A stretch of DNA of 64,000 nt from Eonycteris spelaea. Its lineage: Eukaryota; Chordata; Mammalia; Chiroptera; Pteropodidae. Both the position numbers and the translations under genes were made by a program. Below are positions 32,180-42,800 of this stretch, piece after piece; within the stretch, counting starts at the first letter, position 1; every line of letters begins with the position of its first letter. A model generated the notes under the pieces. The model was not told the origin of the DNA and made no database searches. It saw nothing but the letters and a program-made list of their open reading frames with translations. The stretch covers positions 1,612,001 through 1,676,000 of the forward strand of contig PUFA01000066.1 of assembly GCA_003508835.1 (NCBI GenBank), read 5' to 3'.

Positions 32180-33367
32180 TGGAAAATCATGAGCAGGAAA
32201 GACTACGTTAAGGTTTGTTGGACAGAAGTTGTTTTATCTGCATTTTATCCATTTCTCCTTCTTTTGAGGACAGGCTTTGTATTGTTCTCTGGAAAACACC
32301 CCTCTCTGACTCTCAGCCCACCTGGGCTCCTGGGCTGGCACCAGGTGTGAGCAGGTGGTCAATGCCTGGTCAGTCAGATCATCTGATGCATTAGTTTCCT
32401 GGATGACCTCCAAATTGGTCCATAAATGCAATTCTTAAACTATTATTGAGAGTGTTAAATAAAGAGACATTCTTTTTACGCTGAGAAATTCTTGGAGACA
32501 CTATGTGGCAAAAATTTGGCTGCATGTGTAGCTACTTGATGAAAACTGAGATGAGAGGTAAAAAGTCAGAGATGCCAAGTCCTGAGGAAATAATTTAAGC
32601 CCATGGACCCAACCAGGCCTGAAGTCCATCTGCTCCCCTCTGGACATTTCAATCATGTGTCCAAAAGATTTATTTTTTTTCCCTTTCTTTAAAGTCCAAT
32701 AATTTTACTTGAACTTGGTGTTGGTCATTATGGGTCGCCCTTCTCAGGATGCAGTGGGCTTTTTCAATAGTTCCATACTTTTTACTTTAGTTTTAGGAAA
32801 AACTTTTCTTGAATTATATATAGTTTTTGGTTTTGTTTTGTTCCCTTGCTACAGTTTTTTTTTTTCTTCAGAGACTCCTTTTATCTGCGTGTTGGTTCTT
32901 TTTTCCTTATCTACAATAATTTTTACTTTCTCTCCTAATTTTTGCCTCATCTGATCTTTCCTCTCACCCCCCCCTCTCTGCCTCCTAAAGCCTTTGAAGC
33001 AACTGTTTGATCAGCAATTCTCCCCCACCCCCACCCCCCACATCTTTACATGAATCTCCAATAGTCCTGTCACTGACCAGGCATAACTGAAACCTGGTTT
33101 TCCACAAGGACATGGCGTCCCTCCAATTGGAAGCCCTTTTTGTTTTTTTCTCACAATTCAGGTCAAGGGCAGGGTCAGTGTCCTCTTGTTTCCCACGCTT
33201 CAATGTACCGTGTTCCCTCTTCTGGTTTCAAAGTCTGTCTCGCTCGAATCTCTTGGCAAGTGTCTACACCACACAACGAACACTACCCATCTCCCCATCT
33301 GGGAACATCCCCTCACCCACCTTCGTTTATCGAAGACTTGAGCTCTGTGCTCATGAGCTCTCTTGTT

Positions 33368-33371
<4 letters not shown>
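32180..33371. other. Unassigned, partly T-rich sequence
   Basis: The 32650-32960 part is T-rich with a poly-T at about 32856-32866. The 33112-33606 frame (164 codons) reads through the CT microsatellite and is not a gene. Possibly an unrecognised old repeat. Confidence 0.35.

Positions 33372-33430
<59 letters not shown>
33372..33430 (+). repeat. (TC)n microsatellite
   Basis: About 29 TC units without interruption, a homopyrimidine tract on the + strand. It directly precedes a MIR. Confidence 0.95.
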
Positions 33431-33437
<7 letters not shown>

Positions 33438-33444
33438 ACCTGGG

Positions 33445-33665
33445 ACCTTCATATCCACTAGGGTTCAACTCCTGACTCCATCATTTATTAGCTGTATTAG
33501 CGTGGGTGAAGTGCTTCAGTTGCTTGTGCTTCATCTCCCTTATCTTCAAAATAGTATCGACAGTGGTTCTATCTCATATAGTCGTTGTAATGACTACATG
33601 AGATAAAGCGTGTTCAGTGCTAAGAATGGTGCATGACACATAAGTGCTTGCTAAGTGTTGGCTCG
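33445..33665 (+). mobile_element. MIR SINE, nearly full length
   Basis: 'ctagggttcaactcctgact', 'ccatcatttattagctgtat', 'catctcccttatcttcaaaa', 'gtcgttgtaatgactacatg' and 'tggtgcatgacacataagtg' follow MIR from its promoter region to the 3' end. Confidence 0.9.
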
Positions 33666-33689
33666 CATTAGGCTTATTATCGCTGTTCT

Positions 33690-33960
33690 TATCTGGCTTG
33701 CTGGGGGAGTGTAAGTAGCCTTTTAGCTGAAATGATAACACTTTTTAAAAACTTCCTGATTATGTTTTGGTGTCCCAGAGGTATGACTGTATGAGTCATT
33801 CAAAAGAAATAATAACGATGATCAAATTTAGCCCCATGTAAAAGGGGCTAAATTGTTTGGTAAGTACACTTTTAATTCTCATTAGTGACCAAACCAGCTC
33901 ACTATCAGCCCGTGATAAAAAATAATAATAATTCACAATAACAGGGGAGGGAAGCAGAAG
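33690..33960. promoter_or_regulatory. Candidate conserved non-coding block
   Basis: AT-rich unique DNA: 'ctgaaatgataacacttttt', 'tgactgtatgagtcattcaa', an 11-bp perfect hairpin at 33825-33854, then 'ttctcattagtgaccaaacc'. No repeat recognised. Confidence 0.35.
33825..33854. repeat. Perfect 11-bp inverted repeat
   Basis: AATTTAGCCCC (33825-33835) pairs fully with GGGGCTAAATT (33844-33854) across the 8-nt loop ATGTAAAA. Too short for a typical pre-miRNA, whose stems are about 30 bp. Confidence 0.9.
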
Positions 33961-34045
33961 TGTTTCTGGCGTCAAGCTCGGTGATCATCAATGTAAGGGA
34001 TTCTTGTTTCACTCCCCTGCTGTCCCAATGCCACTCCAAGGGCAG

Positions 34046-34059
34046 ATTGCCATGGCAAC
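34046..34059. promoter_or_regulatory. RFX-type X-box
   Basis: ATTGCCATGGCAAC matches the palindromic RFX consensus GTTGCCATGGCAAC at 13 of 14 positions. RFX factors bind such sites in promoters and enhancers, notably of ciliary genes. No transcript start is visible here. Confidence 0.65.
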
Positions 34060-34199
34060 CTCCTGCCCCGCACCTTCCCACACCATCCCAACCCCCATTG
34101 CCATCTCACGCCTATACTGCCCTTTTTGCCTTCTCTGTTCCTTCCTCGTCGGTGTGTTCTCTCTCCGAATTTTGCATCATCACACAAACCACCTTCTAA

Positions 34200-35320
34200 A
34201 AACTCTTGCTCACGTCCTAGAGTGATTCGTCATCAGCAAGAAGAGTGGTGGGAGAGCCTCTTCATTAACCAAAAGATAGTTCATAGAGCTCCATGCGAGA
34301 GCCTGTACAAAGCAAACTTTATTTCCTCCAAATAACATAAGTCATCACTATGTCCTGAGTGAACATTTTGCCTACTTTACTTTCTACGGATTAATGTAAA
34401 TCACTAGATTTGGGGTGCACATTGGGGATAGAGGGTCGCAAGAGCTACCTCGAAGACCTCTGCCTTAGACTGTGATTTCAACCCCCGTGTTTTACGTTTA
34501 TAACGGAGCAGGGGTCTTCCAGATTCGAAAGTCCATTCTTTGCAAACCAACACAGCAGAATTTAATACTACTCGCTGACATCCTTACCGAATCTCGAAGT
34601 TACTGGCTGGAATGAAAAATTAGGCCATCAAGGAGGACGACATCCTTGTCTAGGAAAACCACCTCCATAATGTGTAGGCCCATCAGAAAACAGACCGAAA
34701 TTATATGCTAAAGCACAGTGGAAATTTTCCCCTGCATGTTTTATGTAAACAAGATCATTTGTTCACTCAATGAATCCACAGTTCTTCAAAGGCCCCGTTT
34801 TATTAAAAGAAAGAAGCAGAAAAAATTAGGTTGGCTGGCAGCCAGCACCACACCTACAGAGCTGTCAAGCTGTTAAAGCAACATTCAGGAGCTCAGATGT
34901 TTATGTTGAGATGGGCTCTTAAGCCAAAAGTAAAATATTGTTTTTGGATGCAACAGCCACATGTGTGAGCAATGGAATCACATCTTCAGAGACAAAATGA
35001 CCAGTGTTTTGCAAAAGAGCAGAGCTGAGCTGGGGGTGGGCCTGGGACCTTGGGCCGCCCTGAGCACTCACGCTCTGTGTGTCTTAAGGAGCAACACACA
35101 GAGGCTTTCACATGAGGCAGATTTTGAAGTAGCAAAGAAGAGAGAGTGCCCGATGTCAAGACGTTAATATGTGAGACAGTCTCTGGTCTATTTCCTTCAG
35201 TTCTGGGGAAAAATAATCTACCCACCAAGGATTGAGTCCTCTCCCAGTATGATGTTTTGTATTTACTGTTTGTGAGAACATGTAGGAATCAGATGGTATC
35301 TTCAAGAGAAGGTTCATGAG
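34200..35320. other. Unassigned; possible conserved block at 34730-34950
   Basis: 'tatgtaaacaagatcatttg', 'ttcttcaaaggccccgtttt' and 'caagctgttaaagcaacatt' lie in unique DNA that looks like conserved non-coding sequence. A GTAAACA forkhead-type core is at 34745. No gene recognised. Confidence 0.35.
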
Positions 35321-35324
35321 AGAG

Positions 35325-35820
35325 TCTTGTATGAGTCAGGATGCTTTGGTTGCAAGGGACAGAAACTCTAACTCAAGCTAGATTTAGTAAACGGGAGATG
35401 TTATCGAGTCACGAATTTGAAGCAGGGTGAGGATTTTTGCTTTAGGCATGGCTAGATGCAGGAACTCAGAGGATATCGCCATGTGGCCCTCTTTCTCCAT
35501 CTTCCATTCACCTGGGTTGGCTGCATTCTAGGCAGATGTTGTTCACCCACTGCTCTGGCTCAGCATTGTAACTTCTCAGCAAAAGCAGGAGAAAGAGAAC
35601 ACTTCTATGGTCATTCCAGCCGATAGCTAAGAATTGCTCCTACAACGCTTATTGGGTCACATGAGCAGATCTTGGTCAACCACTGTGGTCAATGGGATAT
35701 AAATTTCTGATTGGCCGGATCCAGGTCACACCCTCAGCCAAACTACTTGGACAGAGAGTGGGGGAAGTGTGGCTCACTAAGGGATATAAGATCAATAACA
35801 AGAGGAAAGGGAAGATTGGG
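35325..35820 (+). mobile_element. Unnamed ancient interspersed repeat
   Basis: 'gtatgagtcaggatgctttg', 'gttgcaagggacagaaactc', 'ttaggcatggctagatgcag', 'ttgggtcacatgagcagatc' and 'tggacagagagtgggggaag' match the layout of the copies at 46135 and 53386. Confidence 0.65.
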
Positions 35821-35850
35821 GTAGGAAAAATCTGATAAATATGTCAAAGC

Positions 35851-35851
<1 letters not shown>

Positions 35852-35908
<57 letters not shown>

Positions 35909-36006
35909 AAGAGAAGAGAAGAGAAGAGAAGAGAAGAGAAGAGAAGAGAAGAGAAGAGAAGAGAAGAGAAGAGAAGAGAAGAGAAGAGAAGAGAAGAGAA
36001 AAGAAA
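35852..36006 (+). repeat. Uninterrupted homopurine tract: (GA)n then (GAGAA)n
   Basis: From 35852 to 36006 every base is A or G: about 25 GA units to 35903, then about 20 GAGAA pentamers. The two units share the GAGA core, so the pentamer array probably grew from the dinucleotide. A reverse frame through it translates as repeated Ser/Leu and is not a gene. Confidence 0.95.
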
Positions 36007-36870
36007 TATGTGAGTTTGGTTTGAGAATGATCATAATTAAGATGACAATCCTAGAATGTTAAAGTTGAAAGCACTATCTCAGATCTAGACCAATAGCCGT
36101 CAAATAGTTTCTTAAAGCAGCAGCTCTCTTTTGTCAAATAAAATCTGAAGTCTGTGGAACGTCCATGATGAAAACAGATCAACTCTGAGCTATTCGACTA
36201 AAGGAGGGAGGGGGAAGGAGTGAGGGAGAGACCCAGTGTCCCCAGCTCTTAGTTCTCCCAACACCAGCATTACACCCTTGGAAACGGAGGGCAGCATCTA
36301 AAAAGTGCTGAGGGTTCAAAGATGACTTCAGGAGGTTAAGCAAACATTGCGCTAGAATAACATTGACTCACACCAAGAAAAGACTCTTCCTGGTCCAATT
36401 CTCTTTTGCTTTTGTTGATTTTGTCAAAGAAAAAGTCAAACTTAAGTACTAATATATTTTAATCAATTTTGTAGTTCCCGCCAACATCCATTTAAAAAGG
36501 GGGAGGTCAGTGGCCCAGGCCCGGAGCACTCTGGGGGTCACAGTTATTAGAATTTAACATAAATATTTTGCTTTCATTGCTTTATTTTCACTGTTTTCTT
36601 CAATTTAGGGACATGATACTATTTTTCCATTTTATGGTGGTGACATTTGTGTGTGTGTGTGAGTGTGTTTCCCTCCTTTAAGTTTAAAAAAATGTTCACC
36701 TTTAAAAACTGTTACTCTGTACTCATTATCATTCCCTTGTACCCCCAGCTCCTGACAACTATAAAGTTCTTGTAAATACATAGATAGAAGTAAAACACTT
36801 AAATGTATGCAAATGCCAATACTGAATAAATCATAATACAAATGGTATGCAGGGAACAGGATGAAACTGT
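36007..36870. other. Unassigned sequence
   Basis: AT-rich from 36440; a short (TG)n lies at 36648-36668. No gene or certain repeat. Confidence 0.4.
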
Positions 36871-37240
36871 GAGACATGTTTCAAACCATTGCAGGAGCCT
36901 CCCCTAAAATGACAAACCCTGTCGACGACATCCCCGACAACCCCCATTTTAATGTTGGCAAGGACGGAGCTCCCTCCTCCGCGAGGCAGCCTGTGTTCAT
37001 CAGAGGCCGTGTTAGCTGTCAGAAAGTTCCCCCTTTCATCCAGCCTCTAACCTTTGGCCTGAGGACTGGCGTTGCACAAAAGGGTGGTCGTTTTCCTTCC
37101 ACGCCACAGCGTGTCAGATATTCCAAACTGGTTTTCAGGGCCCGGTTAAACCATCTCACTTCTTGGCTAAGAAAGTACTCCAGTGTTTGCTCACAAATCA
37201 AGGACCAGTGTCACAATGGAAGATGTGAATAGAATGGTCC
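36871..37240 (+). other. Repeat-free block with a 118-codon open frame
   Basis: An ATG-initiated frame spans 36876-37232. The opposite strand has only a 60-codon frame. I see no known domain, signal peptide or splice evidence. More likely a conserved non-coding element than a gene, but it is the least repeat-like open frame here. Confidence 0.25.
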
Positions 37241-37624
37241 CTTATTTTTTGCTGCCCAGCACCCACCTTGCTACCTCTGGTCACACCCGCCTGGTGTTTT
37301 GGGGGAACCAACCCTCTTCTACTGTCATGCATGCTGACTGGGGAGGCTGACTCCTGGTGCCTGAGTTGTGGGAGTGGCCATAGTACCCAGGGCTGGCCCA
37401 TCAGAGCGGTCCCTTGCCCAGCTCTCAGTGAGTGGCTCAGGATTGAGCATGTGATTGTTCCTGGCAGTAAAAGCAGAGCCCTTGCCCTTCACCCAGCCTC
37501 ACCTCCTTCCCAGCCATAGGCACCACCCTAGGCAACGCATCATCCTCCTTTTTAAATTCTGCGCTCAAAGATAAGGGTTCCATTCATGATTTCCAGCAGC
37601 AACTGCCAGCAGGCTTGACTCACG
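37241..37624. other. Unassigned, possible old repeat
   Basis: 'ctgggcccatcagagc'-like text and 'gctcaggattgagcatgtga' resemble a familiar LTR-type segment ('gggcatgtgaccc'), but the match is too weak to name. Confidence 0.3.
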
Positions 37625-37810
37625 TGCCAGACGTCAGTTCTAGCTGCTTGATAATGCTAATTCATTTACTCTTCAGAACGACCTTATCAGGGACACCCCG
37701 GACTATCTTTACTTTCAGGTGAGGAAACGGGGGCAGAGGTTGGGAGTAACACGAGCAGAGATTTGAACCCAGAAAGCCTGGCTCTGAACCACTCCTTGCA
37801 CCAGTCCTAA
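37625..37810 (-). mobile_element. MIR SINE, reverse
   Basis: 'attcatttactcttcagaac', 'aggtgaggaaacgggggcag', 'gcagagatttgaacccagaa' follow the reversed MIR. Confidence 0.8.
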
Positions 37811-38099
37811 GATGGTGACGAGAACTGCCCCCCAGTGCCACCACCAGAAAAACATAAACCTCCGGCATGATTTGCACCGTCCGGGGTTTCCCCCCTTTCA
37901 AAGGTAACTCCTGCCTATTTAACTGGTCGCTTGCAAGGGCGCTCAAGTCAAATGCCTTTGATCTTGGACCTTTCTTGGGACGCCTCTGCAAGACGTGGAG
38001 ACCATCTCTCTCCTGTGTCTCGGCTCTCCTCACTTGTGTCTCCTCCTGAGCTGGCCCACAGGGTTGGTGCCAAGCACCCAAGGTGAAGTCTAGCCTCCC

Positions 38100-38360
38100 C
38101 GTGGTGAAAACAGAGGAGACATGTTAAAAAAAAAATCTTAGCCTTGTGACTGAAAATTCCAGCCAGGGGGCCAACCAGTTGCCAGAAGAGAGCCGAGTCC
38201 TGCTCTGAGATAGCATCAAGCCTCTGCCTGCACAGGCAAGGGGATGCTGCGGGGACTCTAATTACATCTCCTAATCTGGGATCTTACTTTATTTAATGAC
38301 TAATTTGCCAAAGCCACGCTGCTGTTTGAGGTGTGAACCTGGTGTGAGAATAGTTCATAC
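38100..38360. promoter_or_regulatory. Candidate conserved element with paired T-box sites
   Basis: Unique sequence holds TCTAATTACATCTCC at about 38258, TTTAATGACTAATTTG at about 38291, and direct T-box-type half-sites AGGTGTGA (38329-38336) and TGGTGTGA (38340-38347), 11 bp apart start to start. Regulatory role is inferred. Confidence 0.4.
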
Positions 38361-38516
38361 GCATCTCTCCCACCCGGCATCTCCCTCTCCAGCATCTGGG
38401 ACCCTAGGAGGAAATGCTTCTTAAGTGAACGGCTGCCTCCTCACTTGCCCTACCTGCCCCCAGCCCACCTGGCTCCAGACCTCCACCCTTCCACACCTCA
38501 CCGAAGAGGAAAATGA

Positions 38517-38538
38517 TATATATGTATATATATATATC
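38517..38538 (+). repeat. (TA)n microsatellite
   Basis: TATATATGTATATATATATA-type run of about 22 bp. Confidence 0.85.
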
Positions 38539-39029
38539 TTTTTTTCTGATTTCTCCAGCAGCAGAGTTAGCTAAGGAAAGAAGACCTGAAAATGTCCCTT
38601 CGAAAGCACGAATGTTGTGGAAAGGAAAGAAGGAAGAAGTGAGGACTCAGCAGAAACTCTGGCTGGTGTGGTGAGGCGGGACAGTCTGCGCTGAGGGCCA
38701 TGACAGATGTCACGCGAGGATGATCAGAAAGCCCGTCTCTTCACAAAGAGGAGGCTGAACTCGTTGAACCCACTGTCCTCAAAGCGGTTGCAGGAGTCGG
38801 ACATTTATTAGGGCCCAAAAGGACCTTGATGAATGGCTGGATAGAAGGTTATGGTGGGTTTGGCAGCCAAGGCAGGGTCGTTTCAGGACGTCTCTGTGTT
38901 TATGCTGATTTCCTTTTAAGATCTGGAAAGAGACAAAATTCAGGGTCTAGCAACAAAGGCTTGTTGTCCACCCCATATGTAGTCTCCTCTTCTTCCTTAG
39001 AACTAGAATTCAAAGTTTAGCTGGGCGCA
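38539..39029. other. Unassigned sequence
   Basis: No repeat or gene recognised; a 64-codon frame at 38826-39020 is the only one of note. Confidence 0.4.
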
Positions 39030-39440
39030 TGGCTCCCTGGGAGGAAGATAACTTTGCCCAGCCACCCTTGCACTCAGCGCGGTAATGTGATGAAGTACAA
39101 GGTCCACGTCATAGCAAAAGTCTTGTGTGAGATTTCGGGGTAGAGAACAGGCTCATGGGGAAGGGGTGCCTTTTCTGCTCTAACTCCATTCCTCCTTCTG
39201 GCTGCCTGGAATCCCTGCACTACGGCTGGTGCTCGGCAGCCATTTTGGCCCATGAGGTAGCCATGAGGGTGGAAGCCATCCATGGCGTAACAGAAATAGG
39301 AAAGATCTGTGGTCTCTGATGACTTTGTGGAGCCTCCACATCAGCCACTGAGGTGGGTTATCCTCAAACCGTCCTTTAAGTGAATGCGCAGTTGTATTTA
39401 AGTCACTGTTACATTGGATTTTCTGTTACGTGTGCTTGAA
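39030..39440 (+). mobile_element. Ancient LTR-like interspersed repeat, related to 29440-29702
   Basis: 'cccagccacccttgcactca', 'gtaatgtgatgaagtacaag', 'gagcctccacatcagccact' and 'gtatttaagtcactgttaca' follow the layout of the copy at 29440, extending further at the 3' end. Family name unknown to me. Confidence 0.5.
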
Positions 39441-40104
39441 TCTCTCCTCACTGATACCAGGGACAAATGACTTAGGCTGATCAGGGTGAGGAGAAATTTT
39501 GAAGATCAAACCATCACTTCTTAATTTGCATTTTAAAACCTTCATGATCATGAGGCAACTCTAACACCAAATGGGTCACACACTGCCTGTCCCAGGACCC
39601 CCAAGACGTTCCTCCCAGTTCTAGGCTTCTCGCCACTTCCTCTTCTTGCCACACTCCCTCCCATCTCCTAACCTTTGCCCTGCAGTAAGCCCGGCCTGGG
39701 CCAACCTCAAGACATCCTCTCCACACATTTCACCATCTATCGTAATCCTTACTTTTGATGATCACTTCCATAGTCTTTCCCAAATATTGCAGGAGATGTC
39801 TTTATGGGATGTCCAATTAGCATGGAATCCTGTTGCAACAGGACTGGTTGGAGAAGTTTCCTCGATCTGTTTTAAGATATGCACTGCCCTGGAGGATGCT
39901 CTCTTAAGTGATCCTGGCTGGGTCCCTCCCCCAGATTATAAGTCAAGGAAACATCCTCCCCAGCCAAGTGCAGCACAGAACTCAAGTTCAGCTTTAATGA
40001 ACCCAGGCTGGGGACTCCCTTGGAGGGTTTATCGTTACCCAGAACACACACTTTGCACATTCTGTTCCATGGTCCAAGATGCTTGCCCCCTGCATGAGCC
40101 AGAC
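39441..40104. other. Unassigned sequence
   Basis: A 156-codon + frame (39646-40116) runs into the L2 below and overlaps minus-strand frames, so it is not treated as a gene. Confidence 0.4.
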
Positions 40105-40530
40105 CAAAATCTTTAGCACCACCTACAACGCTCTGCGTGGTCGGCCTTGCCAGCCTCTCCTCTCGCTGTACCTGCCCCGTTGTTCGTTTCACTCCAGCCA
40201 GACTGGCCTCTTCGATGCTCTCTGAGCATCCATCATATATGTGCCTCTGCAAGGGCTGTTCCCTCTGCCTGGAGTGTTCTTCCCCGGGTCTCAGGTGAAT
40301 CTCACCTCCTCAGTGAGGCCTTCACTGACAGCACAAATCAAAAGGCTGTCCTTTCTCCCTCACCGAAATCAATGATACCATAGTATATTTCTTTAGCGGG
40401 ACATAGCACAATCTAAAGTTGTTACCCATCTTCCCTTCTAGAATGTCAGCGCCTTAAGAGGCACTGTACCCTCCAGTGGGTCCCCAAAATGCCTTGTACG
40501 TGAATACATATTTATGGAGTGAGCGATGAG
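40105..40530 (+). mobile_element. L2 LINE, 3' region
   Basis: 'ctctgcaagggctgttccct', 'ctgcctggagtgttcttccc', 'cacctcctcagtgaggcctt' and 'gaatgtcagcgccttaagag' follow L2 from the ORF2 end into the 3' UTR. One of the longer sense copies. Confidence 0.85.
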
Positions 40531-40549
40531 TGTGTGAGTACACAAAGAA

Positions 40550-40670
40550 AGTTTCGAGCTGCGTGTGATTCCAAGCAAAACATTTCACCTTGCTGGTCCT
40601 CACTTTCTCCACCTGCAAAGTGGTGCTAATTACATAAAGCTCTTCTCACAGGAAGGATTAGGTTATTTTT
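40550..40670 (+). mobile_element. MIR SINE fragment
   Basis: 'ccaagcaaaacatttcacct', 'tcactttctccacctgcaaa' and 'gtggtgctaattacataaag' match the MIR core. Confidence 0.7.
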
Positions 40671-40884
40671 CTCTAAAGCTTGTACAGAAACAAGCTCTTG
40701 CTAAACTGTGGATTGTCATGCAGAGGTGAGTGAAGCCAATTAAATGACACTTTCACACCGGCCCTGCCAGGAGACTCCCCCAGCATGCTCACACATGTCT
40801 TGCCCACGCTCACACAGCAGAGCCTCTGCAGGACAGGCTCCTGGGCTTGTCCTGTGTTAGGCTGAAGCCTGGGAGGCCATTACT

Positions 40885-41263
40885 CAGAGGTCTTGATTGA
40901 GCCCCTATGATGCGTCAGACACTGATAGAGACACTGAGGTTACAGGCCTCCTTCTGGCCTCAGGGAACTTGGTCTCCTGTTCTGGAAAAGGCAGTGAATG
41001 TTACATGGAGAAGCATTTATGAGCCGTGGGCTAATCGGTGGGGGCAGCTGGCCCAGGCAGGGGATTTCTGGATGACGTCCCCAAGGAGATGACATTTGGC
41101 TGAGTCCTAAAGAGTGGGCAGGATTTAGTCAGGGAGAGATAAGGGGAAGGACCCTCAGGCAGACGGAACAGCAGGTTCCGGAATCAAGAGAGAAGGGCCG
41201 GTGTGAGGGAATGAAAGCTGGGGAGGGCTGAATCAGGGGGGACGCGATCACATTTCTGACTGC

Positions 41264-41314
<51 letters not shown>

Positions 41315-41438
41315 CCACTCTGTGCGCTGAGGGGAGCATGGACTGCAGGGGGCAGAGTGGCAGCAGAGAGGGCCCAAGGAGGCCCGATGATGGTCCGGGG
41401 TGAGGCATGATGGTGCCTGGACTGGATGTTAGTAGAAT
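40885..41438 (-). mobile_element. L2 LINE, antisense, containing an (AC)n tract
   Basis: 'ctatgatgcgtcagacactg', 'tgacatttggctgagtccta', 'cgcgatcacatttctgactg', then after the AC tract 'gactgcagggggcagagtgg' and 'atgatggtgcctggactgga'. Both sides are contiguous in L2, so the microsatellite arose within it. Confidence 0.8.
41266..41311 (+). repeat. (AC)n microsatellite
   Basis: About 23 perfect AC units inside an L2 fragment. Alternating purine-pyrimidine DNA of this length can adopt Z-form. Confidence 0.95.
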
Positions 41439-42245
41439 TTTTTTAAAATAACAGCTTTATTGAGATATAATTTGCACACTATAATCTTCACCCTTTTGAG
41501 GTGTGCAATTTAGTTGTTTTTAGTATACTCATAGAATTGTGCAATTATCAACGCCAATTCCAGAACATTCTCATCACCCCAAGAGAAACCCTGTGTCCCT
41601 TAGCATCTCTCCCTACTGCCACCCCCAGCCTTAGGCAACCACTAATCAACTTTCTGTCTTGATGAATTTGCCTTTTCTGGACATTTTGCGTAAATGGCCT
41701 CATACAGCACGTGATCTTTCGGGACTGGCTTCTTTCTCTTAGTATGTTTTCAGGGCTCATTCATGTTGTAGCGTGTATCAGTATTTCATTCTTTTTCATG
41801 GCAGAATAATGTTCCCTTGGACGTGTATCCTATTTGCCTGTTTATCCATTCATCAGCTGATGCACATTTGGGTCACTGCCCTGTGGGCTATTATGAATAA
41901 AGCTGCTGTGAACATTTGTGTGCAGGGTTTGGGGTGGATAATTCTCTCGGGATACACCTGGGAGTGGAATGGCTGGGTCACATGGTAACTATGGTTAACT
42001 TTTTGAGACACTGCCAGACAGTTTCCCAAAGTGGATGTACCGCTTCACACTCCCGCTAGCCATGTGGGAAGCTTCCAATTTCTCCACATCCTCACCAACG
42101 CTTATTATTGCCTGTCTTTTTGATTACAGCCACCCTACTCGGTGCAATGATAACCCTTTGTAGTTTTCATTTGTATTTCCCTAATGGCTTCTGAGAGTGG
42201 GAATCTTTGCATGTGCTTATTGGCCCTTCATATAGCTTCTTTCCA
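41439..42245 (-). mobile_element. L1 LINE 3' end, antisense, about 800 bp
   Basis: The T-rich start marks the reversed poly-A end. Next come 'aacagctttattgagatata', 'ggcaaccactaatcaacttt', 'ttatccattcatcagctgat', 'gggagtggaatggctgggtc' and 'ttccaatttctccacatcct', covering the 3' UTR and the end of ORF2. Frame breaks are present. The pattern fits an old L1M-type subfamily. Confidence 0.9.
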
Positions 42246-42609
42246 GAAATGTCTATTCTTCTGCTCCCTCCAGTAGCTGCTGCTAAGGCTGGTGATTTTC
42301 ACAACTATTATAGTGGTGAAGCTGTTGGTTTTCAAGCTACCACAGAGCAAGGGAGAGACAGAGAAGGGTCGGACAAGCTAAAACTGCACAGAGCTTGCTG
42401 GTCTTTCTGAGATTCAGCCATTTAACTTGAATAAACACTCTTCCTATCACTGTAAGCCTTTAGTTACTATCCAGAGTTCTGAAAAAGTTGATTTTGACAG
42501 GTTTCTTTCTTTTTCTGGGGGGCGGGGGGTCAGTGTTGTCATTGCTTTTATGGAGAGGTGGATTTTGGGAAGTATTATCTCTGCCATTCCATTGCTTCTA
42601 ATTGAAGTA
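42246..42609. other. Unassigned sequence
   Basis: No gene or repeat recognised, apart from a GGGGGGCGGGGGG run near 42518. Confidence 0.4.
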
Positions 42610-42800
42610 TCAATAGGATATAAAGGGCTTACTATGTGCCGGACAGTTATTTAAGTATTTTCCATATGTAATGCCCCCATAACCCATGGAGGAAGGGATT
42701 ATTACATCCATTTTAGAAGTGAGGAAACTAAGGCATTACGTGACAAAGGGTTAGGGGACTTGCTAAATCTCACACAGGTGGGAATGGGGACAGGAGGGGA
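42610..42800 (-). mobile_element. MIR SINE, reverse
   Basis: 'gggcttactatgtgccggac', 'gaggaagggattattacatc', 'agtgaggaaactaaggcatt' follow the reversed MIR. Confidence 0.85.

Noticed and set aside
33112..33606. 164-codon + frame
   Set aside because: Reads through the (TC)n repeat as Ser-Leu repeats and ends inside a MIR.
35792..36062. Frames of 73-80 codons on both strands
   Set aside because: Translations of the homopurine repeat.
41342..41355. CTCF-like sequence ACTGCAGGGGGCAG
   Set aside because: Matches only 12 of 14 positions and is ordinary reversed L2 sequence, so chance resemblance is likely.
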